Below, piece after piece: positions 18,189 through 27,003 of a DNA stretch of 64,000 nucleotides. The first letter of the stretch is position 1. Every line of letters begins with the position of its first letter. Origin of the DNA: JBAWXE01 sp037144255 (GTDB lineage Bacteria > Bacteroidota > Bacteroidia > Chitinophagales > Chitinophagaceae). A program made the position numbers and the translations under genes. A model generated the notes under the pieces. The model was not told the origin of the DNA and searched no databases. It was given only the letters and a program-made list of their open reading frames with translations. Where the stretch lies: positions 13,907-77,906 of the forward strand of contig JBAWXE010000003.1 of the NCBI GenBank assembly GCA_037144255.1, given 5' to 3'.

Positions 18189-19015
18189 CTTCTTGTTATC
18201 AGCTTAGTAGAAATATTAAGTAGTAAAACCCATGCTAGTAGTATAAGAGATGCGCCCCATGCTAGATCGTGCCAATCGTTGTAAGGGCTGGTAGCGTAAT
18301 TGAATATCAAAAGAGGTAAGCTTTGCATAGGCTTACGCATATCTGCATTGAGATACGGATTGCCAAATGCAGTAAATAATAAAGGAGCAGTTTCACCAGC
18401 TACACGAGCTATAGATAACATGACGCCAGATAAGATACCGCTAATGCCGCAAGGTAAAACAACCTTAAGTATAACACGATGATATGGCATACCTAATGCT
18501 AATGCTGCTTCTTTGAGGGAAGGTGGTAATAGTTTTAAAGTTTCTTCGGTAGAGCGAACTACTATTGGTAACATCATAATGGATAATGCAATGCTACCTG
18601 ACAATGCAGAGAAACCACCTAAAGGTTTTACCAACCAGAAGTATGCTACTATACCAATAACGATGGAAGGTACGCCCTGTAATATGTCTACAGAAAGACG
18701 GCTCCAATAAGCCAGTTTGCTATTTTTATTTTCGCTGAGATATATGCCTGATAAGATACCTACTGGTATAGCGATGATCGCAGCAACAGCTACCATCATC
18801 AGACTACCTAAGAGCGCATTGGCAATACCACCACCGGTTTCGCCTACAGGTTTTGGGATATTGGTCAGAAAATGCCAATTGATCTTTGTAGCGCCTGCCT
18901 GAATGATATAAGCGAGTATAGCTAAAAGCGGAATGACACACATGAATGCCAGTATGATGATCAAAGCCTTAAAGCCATTGCTTTTGCCTAATCTATATTT
19001 TACGTGAGGATCCAT
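18170..19015 (-). CDS. pstA: Phosphate ABC transporter permease PstA
   Basis: Inner-membrane permease subunit, 281 aa, with about six membrane segments and the EAA-loop-like segment EAALALGMPYHRVILKVVLP (about 167-186). Partner of PstC in the phosphate importer. It starts 3 nt after the pstC stop and overlaps pstB by 19 nt. Confidence 0.95.
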   Translation of the reverse strand: MDPHVKYRLGKSNGFKALIIILAFMCVIPLLAILAYIIQAGATKINWHFLTNIPKPVGETGGGIANALLGSLMMVAVAAIIAIPVGILSGIYLSENKNSKLAYWSRLSVDILQGVPSIVIGIVAYFWLVKPLGGFSALSGSIALSIMMLPIVVRSTEETLKLLPPSLKEAALALGMPYHRVILKVVLPCGISGILSGVMLSIARVAGETAPLLFTAFGNPYLNADMRKPMQSLPLLIFNYATSPYNDWHDLAWGASLILLAWVLLLNISTKLITRRWNIQL

Positions 19016-19018
19016 ACC

Positions 19019-20008
19019 TTATTCGTTTGTGAATTTAGAGATGATCCTTTTACCTATCATATTGATAACAACGGTAACGAGGAATAATACTAAACCTAAT
19101 TCTATCAATGCGGACAGATATACGGTTCTGTCAGCTTCTGTAAATTCATTGGCTATGACACTGGCCATAGTATTTCCCGGAGCAAAGATGCTTTTGGGTA
19201 TGAGACTAGTATTGCCTATTACCATTGTTACAGCCATGGTCTCACCCAAAGCGCGGCCCAAGGATAATAGTATACCTGCGAATAATCCTGATTTGGTATA
19301 AGGGAGTATAACACTACGGATAACCTCGTAACGAGTAGCTCCCAAAGAATATGCGCCTTCTTTAAGTGGAGATGGTACCATTTGTATCATGGAACGACCT
19401 AAAGAAGCTGCATAAGGAATGATCATCACTGCTAGTATAAGTGATGATGTAAAGATGCCGATACCCAAAGGTGGAACATCTATTTTATTTTCAAAACTCC
19501 GAACTATCGGCACTAATACTGCCAAGCCCCAGAAGCCATAAATAACGGATGGGACAGCTGCAATAAGTTCTACTGTATTTTTTAAGAAGTTAGATATTGG
19601 TCCTTTAGGGAAATACTCTCCTAAAAAGATAGCAATGGCAAATGAGAATGGTATGGATATAATAAGTGCTAAAAATGATGTAAGTAACGTGCCTATCAGG
19701 AAAGGGAATGCCCCATATATATTTTGTACAGGATCCCATGTCTTGCCCCACAGATAACCAATGCCTAATGTTTTAATGGAAGGAATTGACTGTACTATTA
19801 AAGTGAGAAATATGCCAAATACCAGAACTATCATAGCTATAGCCATGATGACCAGAGTGCGCCTGAAACCATTTTCTGTTCGTATCTGACGATAAGAACG
19901 ACTGATGCGTTTATTACTCTTCACTTTTTCGGGTGTTTTTAATATGTAATTACCCGCAGTATTTTCTAAACTGCGGGTAATTACGTTATTATCTATGGAT
20001 GTGTCCAT
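19019..20008 (-). CDS. pstC: Phosphate ABC transporter permease PstC
   Basis: Inner-membrane permease subunit, 329 aa. A cytoplasmic N-terminal extension of about 50 residues precedes the first membrane segment (LVIMAIAMIVLVFGIFLTLI). The EAA-like loop is EGAYSLGATRYEVIRSVILP (about 216-235). Second permease of the pst operon, 17 nt after pstS. The N-terminal extension is somewhat long for the family but common in Bacteroidota. Confidence 0.95.
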   Translation of the reverse strand: MDTSIDNNVITRSLENTAGNYILKTPEKVKSNKRISRSYRQIRTENGFRRTLVIMAIAMIVLVFGIFLTLIVQSIPSIKTLGIGYLWGKTWDPVQNIYGAFPFLIGTLLTSFLALIISIPFSFAIAIFLGEYFPKGPISNFLKNTVELIAAVPSVIYGFWGLAVLVPIVRSFENKIDVPPLGIGIFTSSLILAVMIIPYAASLGRSMIQMVPSPLKEGAYSLGATRYEVIRSVILPYTKSGLFAGILLSLGRALGETMAVTMVIGNTSLIPKSIFAPGNTMASVIANEFTEADRTVYLSALIELGLVLFLVTVVINMIGKRIISKFTNE

Positions 20009-20025
20009 TATGTATTTGCTATTAT

Positions 20026-21147
20026 TTATTGCAATACCGGCTTCCCATCATAGGTAGCTGATTTCAATTGTGCTTCAGCAACAGCAACCGCTGCAGGAGA
20101 AAGAGGCGCATAATTCAAAGCCTGACAATATTGTTGGCCTTCGTGAATGTTCCACCACAATAATTTCAACAGTTTAGTAGAGCGATCAGCAGAGCGGTTG
20201 TCATATTTTTGCTCTTTGTAGATCAATGCCCATGTAAAACCAGAGATAGGATAACCTTCAGCAGCTTCAGTATTAGTCAAAGATACTTTTGCATCAGCCG
20301 GGATCTGGATATTAGCAGCAGCAGTTACAGAAGCGATGCTAGGAGTAATGAAATTTCCAGCTTTGTTCTGCATTTTAGCGTATGCCATACCATTTTGGAT
20401 AGCATAAGACAGCTCAATATAACCAACAGCACCAGGAGTTTGTTTGATAAGACCAGCAACACCTTCGTTGCCTTTACCACCCAGACCTACAGGCCAGTTT
20501 ACAGAAGAACCTTTACCTACTTTCTTTTCCCACTCTTCACTTACTTTAGATAAGTATGTAGTGAAGATGTTAGATGTACCACTTCCGTCAGAACGATGTG
20601 CGATAACGATACCTGTAGCAGGTAATTTCACACCTTTGTTGATAGCTGCGATCTTAGCATCATTCCATTTAGTGATCTTACCTAAGAATATATCAGCCAG
20701 AACAGCAGGAGTCAGTTTCAGCGTATCCTTTACTTCAGGTAAATTGTAGCTTAATACAACAGCACCTGCAGTCATTGGAATATGTATAGCTGGAGATGGC
20801 ATTTTAGCTGTTTGCTCATCATTCAGTACTGCGTCAGAAGCACCAAAGTCAACTGTTTTGTTAGTTAACTGAAGGATACCACCACCAGAACCTATAGATT
20901 GATAGTTTACTTTCAGGCCATTGGTCTTATTGTACTCAGAGAACATCTTAGAGAACAAAGGATAGATGAAAGTACTACCGGCACCCAATAAAGTATTGTC
21001 GTCGCCTGCAGCATTTGCTGTGCTATCAGATTTTTTTGTGTCGCCGTTGCCGGAAGTGCCGTTGCAACTGAACAAACTCATACTACCGGCAATGGCTAAA
21101 GCCAACCCTGCGAGTGTGAGTCCTTTGATTTGTTTTGTAGCGTTCAT
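20026..21147 (-). CDS. pstS: Phosphate-binding lipoprotein PstS
   Basis: Periplasmic phosphate receptor of the Pst importer. The 373-aa protein has a lipoprotein signal ending SMSLFSC (Cys about 28). Phosphate-contact regions are GAGSTFIYPLFSKM and IGSGGGILQL, with a later segment containing RSDGSGTSNIFTTYL (about 184-198). It sits between the porin and pstC, as expected for a dedicated uptake operon. Confidence 0.95.
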   Translation of the reverse strand: MNATKQIKGLTLAGLALAIAGSMSLFSCNGTSGNGDTKKSDSTANAAGDDNTLLGAGSTFIYPLFSKMFSEYNKTNGLKVNYQSIGSGGGILQLTNKTVDFGASDAVLNDEQTAKMPSPAIHIPMTAGAVVLSYNLPEVKDTLKLTPAVLADIFLGKITKWNDAKIAAINKGVKLPATGIVIAHRSDGSGTSNIFTTYLSKVSEEWEKKVGKGSSVNWPVGLGGKGNEGVAGLIKQTPGAVGYIELSYAIQNGMAYAKMQNKAGNFITPSIASVTAAANIQIPADAKVSLTNTEAAEGYPISGFTWALIYKEQKYDNRSADRSTKLLKLLWWNIHEGQQYCQALNYAPLSPAAVAVAEAQLKSATYDGKPVLQ

Positions 21148-21183
21148 TTTGTTTGTTTTTGAATGAGTTCCTGTATATAAAGA

Positions 21184-22452
21184 TTATTTACCGTAGATAT
21201 AGTAGATGGTCAAACGAGCTACTAAGTCATAATTGCTTGCAGCATTTGATGTGTATTTGGTTGCACTTGCGTTATCGTAATTGTTGTACCAAATGTTTGG
21301 CATGATGTGTACATTCTTAACAGGAGTGAAATCGATACCGGCAGTAACGAAGTTTTCTCTTGTTTTAGGATCATACTGAGAAGTAAGAGCTGAATATGAA
21401 GTGAAAGCTGTACCAGTACCAGTTACTGCACTAATATTACCAGATGGGTCATATTTGTCGTAACGAGCAAAGAAACCTAACTTGTCTTTGTAGATACGTC
21501 CGCGTGTAAACAGAGAGAATGCATAAGCATTGGTAGTACGGTAGTAAGTTTTACCATCTGTACCAGTAGCTTTGATATCGCCCATCAATGTATTTACAAA
21601 ACCTTCAAAACCGATAGTCAGTTTAGGGCCATTGTAAGCAAGGAACAATTTGGTCATGTTACGATCATGGTGCCATGTTGGGGTCCAGTTGATACGTTGG
21701 TAGTCCTGATACAAATCTATAATGAGGTGTTTGTCAAATACTTTAGCATAAACATCACCATAGAACCATTTAAATTGATCGTTTTCTGGTTTTGCACTTT
21801 GACCGTTACCTACCATTACGTTGTAACCAAATTCCATATCCTTTGTGTTATAGAATTTGCCTTGTAATGTTGTACCGAAATCAAAAGAAGGAGTACGGCG
21901 TATATCCGATACAGTTCTTTCGATAGAACGGTAACCCCAGATAGCCTCAGACATCATAGGGAATGAAGGCGTAGCTACCTGACCGAAAACGAGGTCAGTA
22001 CCTTTCCATATACCTTTCCAGCGAATGTTAGCCAATTTGATATAAGGAGAGAACTTTCCGTTTGTTAAAAGATCTCCAGAAGCTGCACCGGCAGAATCGA
22101 GGCCTTTAGTATTCTTATATATAGTAGGTACTATATTGTCTTCTGCAGCTAAAAGGAATTCAGCAGAGAATTTTTCACTGATATTATAATCATAACCTAG
22201 GTATAAGCGACGGAATTGGAACATGCTGTTACCTTCTCTTACACCAGTATATTGGTTAGAACCACCACGGTTCAGAGAGTCAGTATGTGTTTTTACTGCA
22301 AAATCAGCGAAGCCGTAGCCCCAGAGTTTGCCACTAGGTTTGAATTCTGTGTCTTGTGCATTTGCATTAAGAGCAAGAGCAGAGAGTGCTACTAGTGTAA
22401 TAGCAGTGCCTTTTTTTACTGCAGTAAAAATGGTTGTAAGATTTCTTTGCAT
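21184..22452 (-). CDS. Outer-membrane porin of the phosphate operon (OprP/OprO-like)
   Basis: A 422-aa outer-membrane beta-barrel with an N-terminal signal peptide (VALSALALNANA, then QD). Many amphipathic strands alternate Tyr/Phe/Trp with polar residues, for example FRRLYLGYDYNISEKFSAEF and NWTPTWHHD, and the C-terminus ends with the aromatic strand LTIYYIYGK. Position at the head of pstSCAB-phoU indicates that it lets phosphate through the outer membrane. Similarity to the phosphate-selective porins O/P is judged from sequence style and context only. Confidence 0.8.
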   Translation of the reverse strand: MQRNLTTIFTAVKKGTAITLVALSALALNANAQDTEFKPSGKLWGYGFADFAVKTHTDSLNRGGSNQYTGVREGNSMFQFRRLYLGYDYNISEKFSAEFLLAAEDNIVPTIYKNTKGLDSAGAASGDLLTNGKFSPYIKLANIRWKGIWKGTDLVFGQVATPSFPMMSEAIWGYRSIERTVSDIRRTPSFDFGTTLQGKFYNTKDMEFGYNVMVGNGQSAKPENDQFKWFYGDVYAKVFDKHLIIDLYQDYQRINWTPTWHHDRNMTKLFLAYNGPKLTIGFEGFVNTLMGDIKATGTDGKTYYRTTNAYAFSLFTRGRIYKDKLGFFARYDKYDPSGNISAVTGTGTAFTSYSALTSQYDPKTRENFVTAGIDFTPVKNVHIMPNIWYNNYDNASATKYTSNAASNYDLVARLTIYYIYGK

Positions 22453-22690
22453 ATGGAGTTAATTTTGACGCAAAGGAACTCTATGCAGTTTATTGCAGTA
22501 TTAAGGGAATGTTAAGCTAATATTATCAAATGGAAGGTCGATAAATACATTAAATAAAAATAAATTTATCTGTAACGATATAAAATCCAATACCAGAGAG
22601 GGTTTTGCTAAATTTTTAAGCACAAATTATACATGTAAAATATCGGTATGGATATTTGTTGTTTTATGCCAATGTTACCAAATGTGTTGA

Positions 22691-22708
22691 GGTAACATTA
22701 ATGTAACA
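22691..22708 (-). promoter_or_regulatory. Candidate PHO-box-like direct repeat upstream of the pst operon
   Basis: Minus strand reads TGTTACATTAATGTTACC: two TGTTAC half-sites 11 nt apart, the architecture of a PhoB box (two direct repeats one helical turn apart). It lies about 240 bp before the porin start, right after the cca stop codon. That is far for an activator site, and no PhoB gene is in the window, so it is only a candidate. Confidence 0.3.
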
Positions 22709-22713
22709 AAAAA

Positions 22714-24141
22714 TTAATGCGATTTATTAGTAGGAAATATACCTAATTCAGCTGCTTTCTGAAGGGTGAATTGATAGGCTGCATCATACTCATTGGGAAT
22801 AATACCGTCAAGAATTGCTTCTCGTACTGCAGTTTTAATGATGCCTACATTTCTGGAAGGAGATAGATCGAATATCAGCATGATCTCTTCTCCGTCGATA
22901 GGAGGTTGCCAGTTGCGTATACGATCTTTTTCTTCTACTTCTTTGAGCTTTTGTTTTACCAGATCAAAGTTTTCTAGGTAACGGATGACCTTATTTTTGT
23001 TCTTAGAGGTAATATCGCTTTCGCATAGTATCATCAAATCTTCCAGATCTTCATTAGCATCAAATAGCAAACGACGCATAGCCGAGTCGGTAATATCTTC
23101 CTTGCTAAGTCCAATAGGACGCAAATGTAGTGCTACTAATTTTGCCACATATTTCATTTTTTCATTTTGTGGCAATTTCAATTGCTTGAATATCCTAGGT
23201 GTCATTTTTTCGCCAACAACCTCATGACCATGAAATGTCCAGCCATGCTCAGGTTCAAAGCGTTTGGTAGCAGGTTTGCCTATATCATGTAGTATAGCTG
23301 CCCAGCGCAGCCAAAGGTCTTTGCTACGATGTGCCACATTATCCAGCACCTGTAGTGTATGGTAGAAATTATCTTTATGTCCTTTGCCTTCTACGAATTC
23401 TACACCTGATAAGTCGCACATCTGAGGGAAAAATTCTTTTAGAAGGCCACTACGAAAAAGAAGGTCTAATCCTATTGATGGCTTTTTAGCCAGTATTATT
23501 TTATTCAGCTCATCGGTGATGCGTTCTTGCGAAACTATTTTCAAGCGATGTTTATTTCTCTCAATAGCCTCAAAGGTATCAGGATGAATAGTAAATCCCA
23601 GCTGGGTAGCAAAACGTATGCCTCGCATCATACGCAGCGGGTCGTCAGAAAACGTAATGTCTGGCTCTAACGGTGTGCGTAATATTTTGTCTTCCAAGTC
23701 TTGTATGCCATTGAAAGGGTCAATGAGTTTGCCATAATCATCTTTGTTAAGGCTAATGGCTAAAGCATTGACTGTAAAATCTCTTCTATCTTGATCATCT
23801 TCAATAGTTCCGGGTACTACTTCAGGTTTACGTGAATCTTCGGTATAGGATTCTTTGCGTGCCCCTACAAATTCTATTTCAAATCCATGCAATTTGATCT
23901 GTGCAGTACCGAATGTTTTGAAAAACTGGACTTTAGGTTTTGGAGTATATAATTCTGCTACGGCATGAGCTAATGCTATGCCATCACCTACACATACTAT
24001 ATCTGCGTCTTTAGTGGCTCGGTTTAGTAATTTATCACGTACAAAACCACCTATGAGATAACACTTTACATTAAGCTGCTGAGCCGCAAAGGATATCCTT
24101 TCCAGTAATTTACGTTCGTCCGATGTGCACAAAATATCCAT
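22714..24141 (-). CDS. cca: CCA tRNA nucleotidyltransferase / poly(A) polymerase family protein with HD domain
   Basis: Adds or repairs the 3' CCA end of tRNAs. The 475-aa class II nucleotidyltransferase starts with YLIGGFVRDKLLNR and the two catalytic Asp in KDADIV (about 38-43). RRDFTVNALA and RMMRGIRFATQLGF are the family's next motifs. An HD-type domain (ILHDIGKP, about 288-295) follows. Context does not separate a CCA-adding enzyme from an A-adding or poly(A) polymerase relative. Followed upstream in the same direction by a Sua5-type gene, 33 nt apart, another tRNA-maturation enzyme. Confidence 0.88.
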   Translation of the reverse strand: MDILCTSDERKLLERISFAAQQLNVKCYLIGGFVRDKLLNRATKDADIVCVGDGIALAHAVAELYTPKPKVQFFKTFGTAQIKLHGFEIEFVGARKESYTEDSRKPEVVPGTIEDDQDRRDFTVNALAISLNKDDYGKLIDPFNGIQDLEDKILRTPLEPDITFSDDPLRMMRGIRFATQLGFTIHPDTFEAIERNKHRLKIVSQERITDELNKIILAKKPSIGLDLLFRSGLLKEFFPQMCDLSGVEFVEGKGHKDNFYHTLQVLDNVAHRSKDLWLRWAAILHDIGKPATKRFEPEHGWTFHGHEVVGEKMTPRIFKQLKLPQNEKMKYVAKLVALHLRPIGLSKEDITDSAMRRLLFDANEDLEDLMILCESDITSKNKNKVIRYLENFDLVKQKLKEVEEKDRIRNWQPPIDGEEIMLIFDLSPSRNVGIIKTAVREAILDGIIPNEYDAAYQFTLQKAAELGIFPTNKSH

Positions 24142-24174
24142 ATGGTGTAAAACTAAAATAGAATTGGAGAAAAA

Positions 24175-24747
24175 TTATGCTCTGAATATATCTAATGAAC
24201 CATCATCCTTTATTCTTACTAATCTGGAAGGGGCTGAAATATGATGATTATCTTGTCGATACCGCACTACATAATCTGCACCAGAAATAATGTTCTTATC
24301 TATTTTATCAAATGTAACAGGACTCGGGTGACCACTTATATTAGCTGATGTAGATACAATAGGTTTTCTGAATCTTTTGATCAGTGCTTTGCAAAAAAGA
24401 TCATTTGTAACTCTTATAGCAATACTGCCATCTTGATTGACCACATTTTGTGGGAACCCTAAAGGGCCGTCATATATAACAGTAGTTGGTCGTTCGAAAC
24501 TTTCAAGTATAGAAATAATATCAGGATGTGGAGCAGCAATGTATTCCAATATATCGCGTGTATCTGCAACTAATATAATGAGGCTTTTTTCTTTAGGACG
24601 TTGTTTTAGTGAGAATACTTTTTCTACAGCCTTCTCATTAAATGCATCGCATCCTATACCCCATATAGTATCTGTAGGGTATACAATTGTACCCCCGCTT
24701 TCTAATACGGTCATGCATGCTTTAATGTCTATTTCGAAATCCACCAT
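24175..24747 (-). CDS. L-threonylcarbamoyladenylate synthase (Sua5/YrdC/TsaC family)
   Basis: Makes threonylcarbamoyl-AMP from threonine, bicarbonate and ATP for the t6A37 tRNA modification. The 190-aa YrdC-domain protein has GGTIVYPTDTIWGIGCDAF (about 18-36), the basic KQRPKEKSLIIL segment and VSTSANISGHPSP (about 136-148). The length is that of the single-domain TsaC type. It overlaps the upstream GT9 gene by 19 nt and is followed by cca. Confidence 0.92.
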   Translation of the reverse strand: MVDFEIDIKACMTVLESGGTIVYPTDTIWGIGCDAFNEKAVEKVFSLKQRPKEKSLIILVADTRDILEYIAAPHPDIISILESFERPTTVIYDGPLGFPQNVVNQDGSIAIRVTNDLFCKALIKRFRKPIVSTSANISGHPSPVTFDKIDKNIISGADYVVRYRQDNHHISAPSRLVRIKDDGSLDIFRA

Positions 24748-25733
24748 AATAATTGTTCATTAGTAATATCCGTTGCACAACGAAAATGCTTTTCAGGACA
24801 AGCCTTATGCCCATGTAGTCCACAAGGCCTACAGTAAAGTCTATCAGCTACTTCTACAATTTTGCTATCCTTTCCTAATGGTCCAAAACCGAAAGCTGGC
24901 ACTGTAGAACAATAAACAGCAGTTACTGGAGAATCTGTAGCAGAAGCAAAGTGTAACGGGCCTGAATCATTTACATAATTCATCACAGCTCCTTGCATCA
25001 AGGCGGCTGATTGTAGGTAACTGAGTTGTCCGCAAAGGCTAGACACATTTTGCATACCTACATTTCGTACTATCTCATCTACCAATGAAGTATCACCCGG
25101 CCCGCCTATTAAGTATATTGTATACTTAGCAGGTAAAGCCTGTATAAGTGCTGTCCATTTTTCATTAGGGAATTGCTTCGTATACCATACAGAAGATGGA
25201 GCTATACATATATAAGGGCTTTGTTGCAAATGCTGAATGCTTGTTCTATCACTTGTAGTAGGGTATAAACGAGGCATTGCATATGCATTATCAGTCAATT
25301 CTGCTATGAGCATTTGATTGCGAGCTACTTCGTGTACCGGTTTATCAGTATAAGGTTCTGATATGATATGTGGAATCTTATGTGTATAGCAGAAAGCAAA
25401 TGGGTTTTTATCAAAACCTATTTTGTTTTTTGCACCAGATAATAAAGTGATCAAGCCTGATGACGCAAAGCGATGCAGATTGATAACATGAGTGTAAGTT
25501 TCTTTTCTGATGCTTGCCCCCGTTTTGAGCAAATTCAAGCCTTTTTGCTCTTTTTTGTTCCATACCCAAACCTTATTGATAAAAGGGTGGTCTTGTAATA
25601 GCAGCTCATTGCCTTTTCTAACTAGAAAGTCGATCTTGGCATCAGGGTAGTATATATGCAGTTTTTCTGCAATGGCGCTAGCAAGCACCACATCCCCTAT
25701 AAAAGCGGTCTGTATTACTAAGAATTTTGGCAT
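24729..25733 (-). CDS. Glycosyltransferase family 9 (heptosyltransferase-like)
   Basis: A 334-aa ADP-heptose:LPS heptosyltransferase-type enzyme, probably acting on lipopolysaccharide core. The start MPKFLVIQTAFIGDVVLA is the classic GT9 N-terminus, so the ATG at 25733 is preferred over the upstream frame to 25811. YINDSGPLHFASA (about 226-238) is the family's donor-binding segment (read here as YVNDSGPLHFASA). The C-terminus has a CRPCGLHGHKACPE cysteine cluster, often seen in this family. A -7 promoter box ends 8 nt before the ATG. Confidence 0.88.
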   Translation of the reverse strand: MPKFLVIQTAFIGDVVLASAIAEKLHIYYPDAKIDFLVRKGNELLLQDHPFINKVWVWNKKEQKGLNLLKTGASIRKETYTHVINLHRFASSGLITLLSGAKNKIGFDKNPFAFCYTHKIPHIISEPYTDKPVHEVARNQMLIAELTDNAYAMPRLYPTTSDRTSIQHLQQSPYICIAPSSVWYTKQFPNEKWTALIQALPAKYTIYLIGGPGDTSLVDEIVRNVGMQNVSSLCGQLSYLQSAALMQGAVMNYVNDSGPLHFASATDSPVTAVYCSTVPAFGFGPLGKDSKIVEVADRLYCRPCGLHGHKACPEKHFRCATDITNEQLLWWISK

Positions 25734-25741
25734 GGAAAAGA

Positions 25742-25749
25742 CAAAAATA
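25742..25749 (-). promoter_or_regulatory. -7 box directly before the GT9 gene
   Basis: Minus-strand TATTTTTG lies 8 nt before the ATG at 25733, so the mRNA leader would be very short. No -33 TTTG at the normal distance. Confidence 0.35.
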
Positions 25750-25821
25750 CAATAGTATTGCATAAAAGATTTTAACAGCGACTTAACAGCGTTATAAAAC
25801 GCTTTTAACACGAATAGGTAT

Positions 25822-25829
25822 TATTTTTG
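25822..25829 (+). promoter_or_regulatory. -7 box for the DUF1573 pair
   Basis: TATTTTTG, 28 nt before the ATG of the first DUF1573 gene, fits TAnnTTTG. The -33 element is not evident. Confidence 0.35.
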
Positions 25830-25857
25830 TTTGTATTATTGCAAAAACCAAAAAGAT

Positions 25858-26370
25858 ATGAAAAAAGTACTCCTTTCACTGACCATTGTGCTGATGAGCG
25901 CAGGTGTTTTGATGGCTCAGAAGAAACCGGCAGCAAATACTAAAGCTGCAGCAACTCCTGTAGCTACGCCTGCCACTCCTGCTACACCCGAAGCAGCACC
26001 CGCTACTACTTTGGTGCCGGATAACATGACATTCAAAACAGACGTACACGATTTTGGTACTATACCGGAAGGCCCGGCAGCAGAGTTTAATTTTGAATTC
26101 ACTAATACGGGTAAAGAACCTATTATAGTACAAAGAGTTCAGGCTTCTTGCGGTTGTACTACTCCATCTTATTCAAAAGATCCTGTATTGCCGGGCAAAC
26201 CAGGTGATATTAAGGCTTCTTATAATACAAATGGTCGTATAGGTCCTTTTACAAAGACCATTACTGTGTATTCTAATGCCGGAACTAAGATCGTAACTAT
26301 AAAAGGTACAGTAGAGAAGGCTCCTACTAGTTCTGTTCCTGAAAATAATTCTATGATTAAAACTAATTAA
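25858..26370 (+). CDS. DUF1573 protein, exported, copy 1
   Basis: A 170-aa protein with a signal peptide (LSLTIVLMSAGVLMAQ) and a Pro/Ala/Thr-rich linker (about 24-52). One DUF1573 immunoglobulin-like domain follows, with HDFGTIPEGPAAEFNFEFTN and the conserved VQASCGCTTPSY segment. The CGC pair is typical of the family. Start is set at ATG 25858, just ahead of the signal peptide. The family is abundant in Bacteroidota and lies outside the cytoplasm; its role is not established. The next gene is a diverged duplicate. Confidence 0.85.
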   Translation: MKKVLLSLTIVLMSAGVLMAQKKPAANTKAAATPVATPATPATPEAAPATTLVPDNMTFKTDVHDFGTIPEGPAAEFNFEFTNTGKEPIIVQRVQASCGCTTPSYSKDPVLPGKPGDIKASYNTNGRIGPFTKTITVYSNAGTKIVTIKGTVEKAPTSSVPENNSMIKTN

Positions 26371-26420
26371 TATTTAACTTGTCCATCCAATTCAAATCAG
26401 AAATATCCAAATCAGACTTT

Positions 26421-26900
26421 ATGAAAAAATTGTTCATCACACTGTTTTGCCTTTCAGTAGGCGCCATGAGCGTAAAGGCACAAGATAAAGCTGCAACTCC
26501 TGCAGCACCAACTCCTCAGCAAGCAGCTAAGGATAACCCGAAAGCACCTAAATTCAAATTTAAAGCGGGTGATACTTTTGATTTCGGAACAATTAAAGAA
26601 GGTCCTGTAGCAGAACATATCTTCGAATTTACAAATGCCGGTAAAGAACCATTGATCATCCAGAGCGCTAGCGCATCTTGCGGTTGTACTACTCCTGAAT
26701 GGCCTAAAGAACCAATTTTGCCTGGTAAATCTGGTAAAATAACTGTGCATTACAATACACAAGGTCGTCCTGGTCCTTTCAACAAAACTGTATTCATTTC
26801 ATCTAACGCAGCTTCTGATAAAGAGCGTTATGAATTGTATATCAAAGGTACTGTAGAAGCAGCTCCTGCAGCTCCGGCTCCAGATGCTAAGAAACAATAG
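26421..26900 (+). CDS. DUF1573 protein, exported, copy 2
   Basis: A 159-aa paralogue of the preceding gene: signal peptide (LFITLFCLSVGAMSVKAQ), Ala/Pro-rich linker, then the same domain with DTFDFGTIKEGPVAEHIFEF and SASCGCTTPEWP. The two copies keep the domain core but differ in linkers and tail (this one ends APAAPAPDAKKQ). They lie 50 nt apart and share a terminator, so they probably form one transcript and arose by tandem duplication. Confidence 0.85.
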   Translation: MKKLFITLFCLSVGAMSVKAQDKAATPAAPTPQQAAKDNPKAPKFKFKAGDTFDFGTIKEGPVAEHIFEFTNAGKEPLIIQSASASCGCTTPEWPKEPILPGKSGKITVHYNTQGRPGPFNKTVFISSNAASDKERYELYIKGTVEAAPAAPAPDAKKQ

Positions 26901-26924
26901 TATCACATACCATATTCTAATATG

Positions 26925-26955
26925 AATGGGCTATCTCTTCAGGTAGCCCATTTTC
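26925..26955 (+). terminator. Terminator after the DUF1573 pair
   Basis: AATGGGCTA and TAGCCCATT form a stem with a 10-nt loop, followed by a T-rich run TTTCTTTT. Confidence 0.8.
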
Positions 26956-26968
26956 TTTTATAGATAGG

Positions 26969-26999
26969 TTGAATAAGGGATGCCTTTTTCCTAATTTTG
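26969..26999 (+). promoter_or_regulatory. Promoter of the class I aminotransferase, abutting its ATG
   Basis: TTG (26969-26971), 20-nt spacer and TAATTTTG (26992-26999) fit the Bacteroidota promoter. The -7 box ends only 4 nt before ATG 27004, the strongest case here for a leaderless mRNA since both elements are present. Confidence 0.5.
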
Positions 27000-27003
27000 C
27001 CAC

